A DNA stretch of 5,073 nucleotides from an uncultured Bacteroidota bacterium. Lineage in GTDB: Bacteria; Bacteroidota; Bacteroidia; Flavobacteriales; Flavobacteriaceae. Below, one piece after another: positions 1 through 5,073 of this stretch (positions are counted from its first letter, which is position 1; the number at the start of each line of letters is the position of its first letter). A program made the translations under genes and the position numbers. Where the stretch lies: contig CAIRNC010000410.1 of assembly GCA_903879875.1 (NCBI GenBank), positions 1 through 5,073 on the forward strand, given 5' to 3'. The notes under the pieces were generated by a model that did no database searches, was not told the DNA's origin, and saw nothing but the letters and a program-made list of their open reading frames with translations.

Positions 1-165
1 GGCTGTATCAACTATTTTAATCATTCCATTCTTAATTTTAAAATAATCACTCTCATTATAGACTATAATAGAATCCAAGCCCACATTTAGCCTTTTTTGA
101 CTCTGATTTTTAGAGCATGAAATTACGATGATTGATAGAAGTAAAACAGATAATAAAGATTTCAT
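1..165 (-). CDS. Putative lipoprotein, N-terminal part (runs off left edge)
   Basis: Reading leftward from the ATG at 165, the frame stays open for 55 codons to the window edge. The product starts MKSLLSVLLLSIIVISCSKN: a short basic start, a hydrophobic stretch at residues 4-15, and a lipobox-like VISC with the acylated cysteine at residue 17. This is a classic signal peptidase II signal, so the mature protein should be lipid-anchored in the inner or outer membrane. The visible mature part (residues 17-55) is polar and matches no family I recognise. An in-frame ATG two codons upstream (171) would add only M-Y; I prefer 165 because it gives the usual MK-type lipoprotein start. The gene is transcribed away from the neighbouring insertion sequence. 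The open frame plus a well-placed lipobox make it a real gene, but its function and C-terminus cannot be seen. Confidence 0.75.
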   Translation of the reverse strand, partial: MKSLLSVLLLSIIVISCSKNQSQKRLNVGLDSIIVYNESDYFKIKNGMIKIVDTA

Positions 166-194
166 ATACATAGTTGTGATAAATTGCCACCAAC

Positions 195-240
195 GTTCCG
201 CCGCTTCTCGTCAGTTGCGAAGTTCGGAACTTTTTATTTT
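195..240 (+). terminator. Hairpin followed by T-run near the left end of the IS
   Basis: GTTCCG at 195-200 pairs perfectly with CGGAAC at 225-230. Inside it, CTTC (204-207) pairs with GAAG (219-222). The outer stem is followed at once by TTTTTATTTT (231-240). Read on the plus strand this has the form of an intrinsic terminator. No plus-strand gene is seen upstream in the window, so its likely role is to stop outside transcription from entering the transposase gene, as some insertion sequences do. The internal loop weakens the stem, and the call rests on base pairing judged by eye. Confidence 0.4.
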
Positions 241-292
241 CTGTTAAAGATAAAAATTCTTGCGCAACGTGAACGTGAATTCACAACAAAAT

Positions 293-329
293 TCGCAATT
301 GCGAGAAACTGCTGTGCTTGTTGCACAAC
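293..329. repeat. Short palindromes in the left leader of the IS
   Basis: Two palindromes lie between the candidate left end and the transposase start: the perfect 12-mer TCGCAATTGCGA (293-304) and the one-mismatch GTTGCACAAC (320-329). A related TTGCGCAAC lies just upstream at 260-268, and the perfect palindrome GTTGCGCAAC closes the right end (2042-2051). All share TTGC/GCAA half-sites. They could be binding sites for the transposase or a regulator; that role is an inference. Confidence 0.4.
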
Positions 330-388
330 TCCAACAAATATATCAAAAAAAAACTTGCAAAAAAGCAAAGAAAATTGTATTTTTAACT

Positions 389-1984
389 ATGCAAGGAAGA
401 AAAGAACTCACACCAAAAATGCTCTATCAAGTTCATTTACAGGACTTGATTCCTGAGCATAATTTCTATCGAGTGCTTGATAAAGCTATCGATTTTCATT
501 TTTTATATAAAGCCACAGCCCCGTATTATGGAGAAGAAGGACAAGAAAGTATTGATCCTGTTGTGTTTTTCAAAATCTGTTTGGTTGGCTATTTAAACAA
601 TATTAATTCGGATAGAAAACTTATCGAATATTGCTCGAATTGTTTGGATGTTCGCCTGTTTATACGGTATGATATTGATGAAGCTTTACCATGGCACAGC
701 ACTATTAGTAGAACGCGACAACTCTATGGCGAAGAAGTATTTTTAACCTTATTCAAAGCCGTTTTAAAACTATGCGTTTCCAAAGGGATGATTCGAGGCA
801 AGCGTCAAGCTGTAGACAGCGTTTTTATCAAGGCTAATGCCTCAATGGATAGTTTGGTGGAGAAAGAAGTTTTAGAAGATGCCAGTGCCTTTGTAGATGA
901 ATTGGAAGAAAATAGCGAATTCAAAACCACAAGCACCAGAAAAAAAATAGTAGAACAACACCACGCATGGAAAGAGGAAGCGTATAAAAACCAACCCAAT
1001 CCTAACTTCAACATCGATAAAATAGATGAACACGGTAATTTAATACGCCCGAGATTTGTATCGAATCACACGCATTATTCCCCCACAGATAGTGATGCAA
1101 GAGTGAGTGTAAAACCAGGTAAAGCAAGACAATTAAACTATTTTGGACAAATAGCCGTAGACGATGCTCATCATGTAATTACTGGTGCCTGTTCTGATTT
1201 TGCAGACAAAAGAGACAGCCAGTGTATCGAAAAAATAGTAGAACTTACAGAAGAAAACCTAAACGAAAACGGCATTGAACTCGAAGAGCTTTTAGCCGAT
1301 GGCGGCTACAGTAGCGGCGAAGCTTTAAAGTATTTGCACCAAAAAAACATCAATGCCTACATACCCAACTTCGGACAATACAAACCCGAGAGAGAAGGCT
1401 TTATTTTTAATAAAGAATTGCACCAATACGAATGTATAAAAGAAGGAGGAAACAAAGCTATTTTACCCTTTAAAGGCGAAAAAACAGATAGCAAAGGCTA
1501 CACCAAACGCACGTACAGAAGCAGTGAGAGTTCTTGTAAAAACTGCCCACTGCGAGAACAATGCTGTGGAAAAAGCACCAAGTTCAAAAAGATAGACGAT
1601 AGTATCCACAAGGAACACTACGACCGCATGCACCAAAAACTCACACAAAACCCCTACTACGCCAAGAAAATGGTACGAGTTAGAAGTAAAACGGTAGAAC
1701 CTGTAATTGGAACATTGGTCAATTTTACCAATATGAAGCGAGTAAACACAAGAGGAATCAAGCAAGCCAACAAACACGTTTTGATGGCAGCATTAACCTA
1801 TAATCTCAAGAAATATTTGAAATTTATCACCAAAAAAGTCAAAACAAAAGCTGGAGTTGTATGCGAAATAGAGACAAAAGCACCAATTTCTAAGAAAACC
1901 GTGTTCTATAACTTGAAAAGCTTGTTTTTAAGCCTCTCCTTTTTTACAAAACTCAACTTCGGCCCAAAATTAAACCTCGCTTAA
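389..1984 (+). CDS. IS1182 family transposase, DDE type
   Basis: This 531-residue cytoplasmic enzyme should cut and join DNA at the ends of its own element. The N-terminal region carries a DUF772-type domain (about residues 53-111, around ESIDPVVFFKICLVGYLNN). The DDE catalytic core follows: first Asp at residue 143 (RQAVDSVFIKANAS), second Asp at 304 (LLADGGYSS), and Glu at 437 (RSKTVEPVIGTLVNF), with the family's closing AALTYNLKKYLKF near 466-478. A cysteine cluster CKNCPLREQCC (383-393) lies between the second Asp and the Glu, as is usual in IS1182. All three catalytic residues are present and there is no frameshift, so it looks functional. The open frame extends upstream to a TTG at 260, but those 43 codons are low-complexity leader covering palindromes, so I start at the ATG at 389, which opens MQGRKELTPKML. 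There is no clear Shine-Dalgarno site. The stop codon lies inside a terminator hairpin. Confidence 0.93.
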   Translation: MQGRKELTPKMLYQVHLQDLIPEHNFYRVLDKAIDFHFLYKATAPYYGEEGQESIDPVVFFKICLVGYLNNINSDRKLIEYCSNCLDVRLFIRYDIDEALPWHSTISRTRQLYGEEVFLTLFKAVLKLCVSKGMIRGKRQAVDSVFIKANASMDSLVEKEVLEDASAFVDELEENSEFKTTSTRKKIVEQHHAWKEEAYKNQPNPNFNIDKIDEHGNLIRPRFVSNHTHYSPTDSDARVSVKPGKARQLNYFGQIAVDDAHHVITGACSDFADKRDSQCIEKIVELTEENLNENGIELEELLADGGYSSGEALKYLHQKNINAYIPNFGQYKPEREGFIFNKELHQYECIKEGGNKAILPFKGEKTDSKGYTKRTYRSSESSCKNCPLREQCCGKSTKFKKIDDSIHKEHYDRMHQKLTQNPYYAKKMVRVRSKTVEPVIGTLVNFTNMKRVNTRGIKQANKHVLMAALTYNLKKYLKFITKKVKTKAGVVCEIETKAPISKKTVFYNLKSLFLSLSFFTKLNFGPKLNLA

Positions 1985-2019
1985 ATTGACTTAAACGAGG
2001 TTTGATTTTATTCTTTTTT
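1972..2019 (+). terminator. Rho-independent terminator overlapping the transposase stop
   Basis: AAACCTCG (1972-1979) with TTAA (1981-1984) pairs with TTAA (1991-1994) and CGAGGTTT (1996-2003), leaving one mismatch (C1980/A1995) and a 6-nt loop. On the plus strand it is followed by a T-rich tail (2001-2019). The transposase TAA stop (1982-1984) is part of the stem. Read on the minus strand the stem is followed by TTTAATTTT, so it can also stop transcripts arriving from the convergent secreted-protein gene at 2078-2980. Confidence 0.8.
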
Positions 2020-2041
2020 TTGAAATTTTGATTTTTTGAGG

Positions 2042-2065
2042 GTTGCGCAACAGCTACCGCTGTTG
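2042..2065. repeat. Overlapping palindrome and stem-loop at the IS right end
   Basis: The perfect palindrome GTTGCGCAAC (2042-2051) overlaps a stem-loop, CAACAGC (2048-2054), loop TACC, GCTGTTG (2059-2065). The middle CAAC can pair with either neighbour, so the two structures exclude each other. No T-run follows the stem-loop on either strand, so it is not an ordinary terminator. It directly adjoins the 15-bp inverted repeat at 2062-2076. Confidence 0.6.
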
Positions 2066-2076
2066 GCAGACGTATT
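2062..2076 (+). repeat. 15-bp inverted repeat, left copy
   Basis: GTTGGCAGACGTATT here is matched in inverted orientation at 3008-3022 (14 of 15 bases; the only difference is G/A at position 11). This copy ends one base before the stop codon (2078-2080) of the minus-strand secreted-protein gene, so the two copies bracket that gene closely. Repeat positions are read directly; any role in mobility is inference. Confidence 0.7.
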
Positions 2077-2077
2077 T

Positions 2078-2980
2078 CTATATTTTAATTATCTTTTTAC
2101 TAATTTCTAAAGATTCAGAATTAAGTTTTAAAAAATAGATTCCAGTGGTTAAAGTTGAAAAGTCTATTCTATTATTTCCACCTTGTAAATAACCTTCTTG
2201 CATTAATTTACCGAGACAATTATAAATCTTAAATTCAGTATTCGTCGTGAGAGATTCAATTTTTACATTAAGAATTCCATTTGTAGGATTTGGGGATATA
2301 TCAATTTTTTCTTCAAAACTCAATGAATTTGATGATAAATTAACTCTTAATGGTATTGGAAATAAATTACAGTTTAAAGTTCCAAATTGTATGCTTGATG
2401 TTTGTTTTGAGTAACAATTCAAATATCTATTATATTCAATTCCCATTCCACATGCATAGCCTAAATCTCCAATACCTTCAACTGTTCCTGAATTTAAAGT
2501 TGTATTACTTCCAAAAACATGTTTAAGTTGAGTTGCTCCTAACATTTGCATTTGTATAGATTGAACTAAACAACCTCCACTTGCTCCTTGTGAAGGAAAT
2601 GGGTCACCGATTTGAGATGCTGAAATTAATTGATTATCAAAATAAAGTTGTTCTGTATTATCACTTGCAAGATACCATACTTTTCCGTTACTATCTTCAC
2701 GAACATATCCTGGACCATATAGAAAATTTTCTGTATAAGTTCCAAGAAATGGATGATTATAATTAGTTTCTACTGTTTTTCTATATTGCTTATAGTAAAC
2801 ATTTCCATTAATTGTTATATCTCCGTCAAAGTAAACAGTTTCATAGCTATCAAAACTATTAAGACCAGTCCATCCGGATGCATAATACCTCCATTCAGAA
2901 GTATAATTAAAATAAGTCACTTGTGAATATGACATATTCATAAGAGAAATTAAGAATATTAGGAAAGTAATTTTTTTCAT
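2078..2980 (-). CDS. Secreted protein with T9SS type A sorting domain, function unknown
   Basis: The 300-residue product begins with a Sec signal peptide (MKKITFLIFLISLMNMSYSQ, probable cleavage after Ser19). It ends with a type IX secretion type A sorting domain of about 73 residues (228-300): ISPNPTNGILNVKI, then FKIYNCLGKLM, then LTTGIYFLKL and a basic tail KKIIKI. It should therefore cross the outer membrane by T9SS and be released or attached at the cell surface. The middle region (about 21-215) contains GYVREDSNGKVWYL (91-104) and EGIGDLGYACGMG (168-180). I recall similar motifs in many uncharacterised Bacteroidota secreted proteins; I see no catalytic signature. Cysteines at 137, 177, 189 and 204 could form disulfides. 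The gene stands alone, convergent with the transposase, and lies between 15-bp inverted repeats. The chosen ATG places the signal peptide at the exact N-terminus. Confidence 0.88.
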   Translation of the reverse strand: MKKITFLIFLISLMNMSYSQVTYFNYTSEWRYYASGWTGLNSFDSYETVYFDGDITINGNVYYKQYRKTVETNYNHPFLGTYTENFLYGPGYVREDSNGKVWYLASDNTEQLYFDNQLISASQIGDPFPSQGASGGCLVQSIQMQMLGATQLKHVFGSNTTLNSGTVEGIGDLGYACGMGIEYNRYLNCYSKQTSSIQFGTLNCNLFPIPLRVNLSSNSLSFEEKIDISPNPTNGILNVKIESLTTNTEFKIYNCLGKLMQEGYLQGGNNRIDFSTLTTGIYFLKLNSESLEISKKIIKI

Positions 2981-3007
2981 TTTATATGTAGTTTATAGAT
3001 TCGTCAT

Positions 3008-3022
3008 AATATGTCTGCCAAC
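3008..3022 (-). repeat. 15-bp inverted repeat, right copy
   Basis: AATATGTCTGCCAAC is the inverted partner of 2062-2076 with one mismatch. It lies 27 bases upstream of the start codon of the minus-strand secreted-protein gene, so it falls in that gene's promoter or leader region. Past it lies the double hairpin at 3043-3091. Confidence 0.7.
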
Positions 3023-3354
3023 TCGTTTATACTAGCTATAAAGTAGCGAATATACACCCGAAATCGGGTAGATTGTCGCTACTCGGTAGCGTATTTTCCC
3101 CAAATATATTAAATTACAATCAAAACCATCAAATCAATTTTGTATTTATTGCTTATTACTTTTAGGAATAAGAATTTCTGAAGTTTTTTAATTCCTCGAA
3201 CCTGAAAATAATCTTTTCTTTTTGCATCAAGATGAAATCATATTGTGATGGTATCCGAAATATTTGAAAACTTTGTTTTTGGATAAGCGATTTAAAGCGC
3301 GTTAAAATTATAATTTTATTGACTATTTTTATCCCAATTTTATAAGCCAAAGGA
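3023..3354. other. Intergenic region, about 330 bases without a gene
   Basis: The stretch separates the divergent secreted-protein and permease genes and should hold both promoters. Its left third carries the double hairpin at 3043-3091. The rest (about 3095-3354) is AT-rich with no tRNA, known RNA or credible reading frame that I can see. A minus-strand frame (3162-3419) runs through the right part and into the permease gene, but its product looks like a chance translation. No close match to the TTG / TAnnTTTG promoter pair could be placed with confidence for either gene. Confidence 0.6.
3043..3091. repeat. Two overlapping, mutually exclusive hairpins
   Basis: Structure A pairs GTAGCGA (3043-3049) with TCGCTAC (3076-3082), enclosing a second stem ACCCGA (3056-3061) / TCGGGT (3064-3069). 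Structure B pairs CGCTAC (3077-3082) with GTAGCG (3086-3091) across a 3-nt loop and is followed by TATTTT. Because 3077-3082 is used in both, only one can form at a time. On the plus strand B resembles a weak terminator; on the minus strand the block lies 63-111 bases upstream of the secreted-protein start. It may be a leader switch, a repeat element, or an integrase-type recombination hairpin; none is proven. Confidence 0.55.
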
Positions 3355-4125
3355 ATGACCGAATCTGTTTTGCTCTTTTTATGTATTGCTGCTTTTTTTG
3401 CTGGTTTTGTAGATGCCATTGTTGGTGGTGGTGGCTTGATTCAAACGCCTATGGGATTGATATTGTTGCCCAATTTCCCTGTAGCTACAATTATTGGAAC
3501 GCTCAAAATACCCTCGTTTAGTGGCACTTTTTTTGCTGCTTTCCAATATTTAAAAAAGATGGAAATGAATTGGAAATTGCTGATTAGCATGATGCTTTTG
3601 GCAGTTCCTTCCGCCTTTTTAGGTTCAACATTATTAATTTATGTGAGCAATGATTTCATGAAACCTTTGCTTCTGGTAGTTTTGTCATTACTGTTTATCT
3701 ATACTTATGTCAAAAAAAGTTTTGGACAACAGGCAGATAAATCCCATTCGGCTAGTCAACAAATATTTTATGCGGTTTTAATTTCCTTTTTTATTGGATT
3801 TTATGATGGTTTCATCGGTCCGGGAACGGGAAGTTTCTTGGTATTGGCTTTTGTAACGATACTCGGTTTCGATTTTCTTCAAGCTTCAGCGAATGCAAAA
3901 ATGGTGAATTTAGCCACCAACTTTGGTTCTATTTGCCTTTTTATGAGCAAAGGAAAAATTATATGGTTGATTGCTATTCCGATGGCGGTTTGCAATGCTT
4001 TAGGAGGATTTATTGGTGCAAAACTTGCGATTAAAAAAGGGAATACATTCATTAGAATTTTCTTTCTAATCGTAGTTTTAGGCACTTTAATTCGTTTTGC
4101 TTTTGATGTGTTTTCCAAAAAATAA
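3355..4125 (+). CDS. TSUP (TauE/SafE) family membrane permease
   Basis: This 256-residue, highly hydrophobic protein should be an inner-membrane transporter of the TSUP family, whose characterised members move sulfite, sulfoacetate or other small organosulfur anions. The family's two half-repeats are visible: GFVDAIVGGGGLIQTP (17-32) and GFYDGFIGPGTGSFLV (148-163), each a membrane segment plus glycine-rich loop, with about eight membrane segments overall. A polar loop (120-136, KKSFGQQADKSHSASQQ) joins the halves. Length and layout match the YfcA-like branch; the substrate cannot be read from the sequence, and no sulfur-metabolism gene is nearby. The ATG at 3355 is preceded directly by AAAGGA (3349-3354), too close for a normal Shine-Dalgarno site, but the start puts the first GFVDA motif at the usual distance. 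It is co-directional with the helicase gene 91 bases downstream and divergent from the secreted-protein gene. Confidence 0.9.
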   Translation: MTESVLLFLCIAAFFAGFVDAIVGGGGLIQTPMGLILLPNFPVATIIGTLKIPSFSGTFFAAFQYLKKMEMNWKLLISMMLLAVPSAFLGSTLLIYVSNDFMKPLLLVVLSLLFIYTYVKKSFGQQADKSHSASQQIFYAVLISFFIGFYDGFIGPGTGSFLVLAFVTILGFDFLQASANAKMVNLATNFGSICLFMSKGKIIWLIAIPMAVCNALGGFIGAKLAIKKGNTFIRIFFLIVVLGTLIRFAFDVFSKK

Positions 4126-4192
4126 AATAGGGAATAAAATAGTAAAATGATTTTTTTCTTGTCCTAATTTCTTCATTCTAAATCCCTATTTT
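4124..4192. repeat. 10-bp inverted repeat between permease and helicase genes
   Basis: AAAATAGGGA (4124-4133), which begins inside the permease stop codon, is perfectly repeated in inverted form as TCCCTATTTT (4183-4192), separated by 49 bases. The right arm ends in Ts and overlaps the probable -7 box of the helicase promoter (4187-4194). It could be a long-loop terminator for the permease, an operator, or chance in AT-rich DNA. Confidence 0.4.
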
Positions 4193-4194
4193 TG
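4159..4194 (+). promoter_or_regulatory. Probable Bacteroidota-type promoter for the helicase gene
   Basis: TATTTTTG at 4187-4194 matches the Bacteroidota -7 consensus TAnnTTTG exactly. The nearest -33-like TTG is at 4159-4161, a spacer of 25 bases, slightly longer than the usual 17-23. Transcription would start near 4200, leaving a short leader before the ATG at 4217. This suggests the helicase is transcribed on its own rather than only by read-through from the permease. Confidence 0.5.
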
Positions 4195-4216
4195 CATATC
4201 CAATTGAAATAGCATA

Positions 4217-5073
4217 ATGCAAAAATACATTTCTCAACTCAACGAAGCCCAGCAAGAACCCGTTCTCCAAAAAGATGGGCCAATGATAATTATTGCTGGT
4301 GCAGGCTCTGGAAAAACCCGTGTTTTAACCATTCGTATTGCCTATTTGATGAGTTTGGGAGTCGATTCATTTTCTATTTTAGCTTTGACTTTTACAAACA
4401 AAGCGGCTCGAGAAATGAAAAATAGAATCTCGGATATCGTAGGTTCTAACGAAGCTAAAAATCTTTGGATGGGAACTTTCCATTCTGTTTTTGCTCGAAT
4501 TTTGCGTTCCGAAGCTGATAAACTGGGCTATCCTTCAAATTTTACCATTTACGACACGCAAGATTCCGTTCGATTGATTTCGGCTATTATAAAAGAAATG
4601 CAATTGGACCGAGATATTTATAAACCAAAACAGGTTTTGAGTAGAATATCCTCGTATAAAAACAGTTTGATTACCGTAAAAGCCTATTTCAACAATCCGG
4701 AATTGCAAGAAGCCGATGCGATGTCTAAAAAACCTCGTTTGGGCGAAATTTATCAAAATTATGTGGATCGTTGCTTCAAAGCGGGCGCGATGGATTTTGA
4801 CGATTTGTTATTAAAAACGAATGAATTGCTGACGCGTTTTCCAGAAGTTTTGGCCAAATATCAAAACCGTTTTCGATATATATTAGTAGATGAGTACCAA
4901 GATACCAACCATTCGCAATATTTAATTGTAAGGGCTTTGTCGGATAAATTCCAAAATATATGTGTGGTGGGTGATGATGCGCAGAGTATTTACGCGTTTA
5001 GAGGAGCTAACATCAATAACATTCTGAACTTTCAAAAAGATTACGAAGGGGTGAAAACCTATCGTTTGGAACA
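4217..5073 (+). CDS. uvrD: UvrD/PcrA-type superfamily 1 DNA helicase, N-terminal part
   Basis: This is an ATP-driven 3'-5' DNA helicase of superfamily 1A, acting in repair and in clearing proteins or recombination intermediates from DNA. The visible 285 codons hold the first half of the motor in correct order: Q-motif LNEAQQEPV (8-16), Walker A AGAGSGKT (27-34), motif Ia LTFTNKAAREM (57-67), motif Ib GTFHSVFARIL (86-96), the 1B-domain signature MDFDDLL (192-198), Walker B LVDEYQDTN (223-231), motif III VVGDDAQSIYAFRGA (250-264), and the start of motif IV, YRLEQ, at the window edge. All key residues are present. Family members usually run to 650-780 residues, so well over half is outside the window. 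The ATG at 4217 places the Q-motif at its usual distance from the N-terminus. Whether it is the UvrD or PcrA orthologue cannot be decided from this part. Confidence 0.95.
   Translation, partial: MQKYISQLNEAQQEPVLQKDGPMIIIAGAGSGKTRVLTIRIAYLMSLGVDSFSILALTFTNKAAREMKNRISDIVGSNEAKNLWMGTFHSVFARILRSEADKLGYPSNFTIYDTQDSVRLISAIIKEMQLDRDIYKPKQVLSRISSYKNSLITVKAYFNNPELQEADAMSKKPRLGEIYQNYVDRCFKAGAMDFDDLLLKTNELLTRFPEVLAKYQNRFRYILVDEYQDTNHSQYLIVRALSDKFQNICVVGDDAQSIYAFRGANINNILNFQKDYEGVKTYRLE

Larger units (their letters stand above)
214..2051 (+). mobile_element. IS1182-family insertion sequence (ends approximate)
   Basis: The element is identified by its single transposase gene (389-1984), which has the domain order of the IS1182 family. 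Ends are uncertain. The best candidate termini are inverted copies of GTTGCG: GTTGCGAAG at 214-222 and, read inward from the right, GTTGCGCAAC at 2051-2042. This would give an element of about 1.84 kb, near the family's usual size. Beyond GTTGCGnAA the two ends do not align convincingly, and I see no clear target-site duplication outside them. An alternative left end is the TTGCGCAAC at 260-268. The transposase frame is intact from start to stop, so the copy may still be active. Confidence 0.6.

Noticed and set aside
378..385. TATTTTTA as a transposase -7 box, with TTG at 355-357
   Set aside because: It mismatches the consensus G, and transcription would start at or past the ATG; too weak to call.
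260..388. Upstream extension of the transposase from a TTG
   Set aside because: The extra 43 residues resemble leader DNA rather than family sequence, and the recognisable transposase N-terminus begins at the ATG at 389.
184..456. 90-codon plus-strand frame starting at TTG
   Set aside because: It overlaps the IS leader and the start of the real transposase gene in another frame. Its product is low-complexity and it crosses the terminator hairpin and palindromes.
1463..1777. 104-codon minus-strand frame inside the transposase gene
   Set aside because: It is a shadow antisense to the conserved catalytic region, with no independent start signals or recognisable domain.
2042..2065. Intrinsic terminator for the secreted-protein gene
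   Set aside because: The stem-loop is followed on the minus strand by CGCAACCCTC rather than a T-run; the stem at 1972-2003 is the better terminator.
3013..3091. Integron attC site
   Set aside because: The core does not match RYYYAAC/GTTRRRY, the arms are not arranged as attC, and there is no integrase in view.
3162..3419. 85-codon minus-strand frame across the intergenic region into the permease start
   Set aside because: Its N-terminal part is antisense to the conserved permease start, and the rest is a basic, low-complexity translation of AT-rich DNA.

Overview
The window looks like part of a Flavobacteriaceae (Bacteroidota) chromosome, probably Flavobacterium or a close relative. Four things point that way: strongly AT-rich intergenic DNA, a secreted protein with a type IX secretion (T9SS) type A C-terminal sorting domain, a good match to the Bacteroidota -7 promoter box TAnnTTTG ahead of a helicase gene, and little use of Shine-Dalgarno sites. 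The species cannot be fixed from the sequence.

Layout, left to right. (1) 1-165, minus strand: the N-terminal 55 codons of a small lipoprotein of unknown function that runs off the left edge. (2) About 214-2051: an insertion sequence of the IS1182 family with one intact transposase gene (389-1984, plus strand). A terminator-like hairpin (195-240) lies across its left boundary, and a strong, probably bidirectional hairpin terminator overlaps its stop codon. (3) 2078-2980, minus strand: a 300-residue T9SS-secreted protein standing alone. It sits tightly between two copies of a 15-bp inverted repeat (14/15 identical), and each copy adjoins a short stem-loop element. (4) 3023-3354: a non-coding stretch holding two overlapping, mutually exclusive hairpins. 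(5) 3355-4125, plus: a TSUP (TauE/SafE-type) membrane permease. (6) 4217-5073, plus: the N-terminal third or more of a UvrD/PcrA-type DNA helicase, cut by the right edge, preceded by a -7 box that overlaps one arm of a 10-bp inverted repeat.

The genes do not form an obvious pathway. The permease and the helicase are co-directional but look separately controlled. The left half (lipoprotein, IS and lone secreted protein, all bordered by related short repeats) reads as accessory DNA, and the right half as conserved housekeeping DNA. I found no convincing new system. The most unusual structure is the set of related TGCCAAC-type repeats with stem-loops bordering the IS and the lone T9SS gene, which may be a cassette-like or repeat-targeted insertion site.
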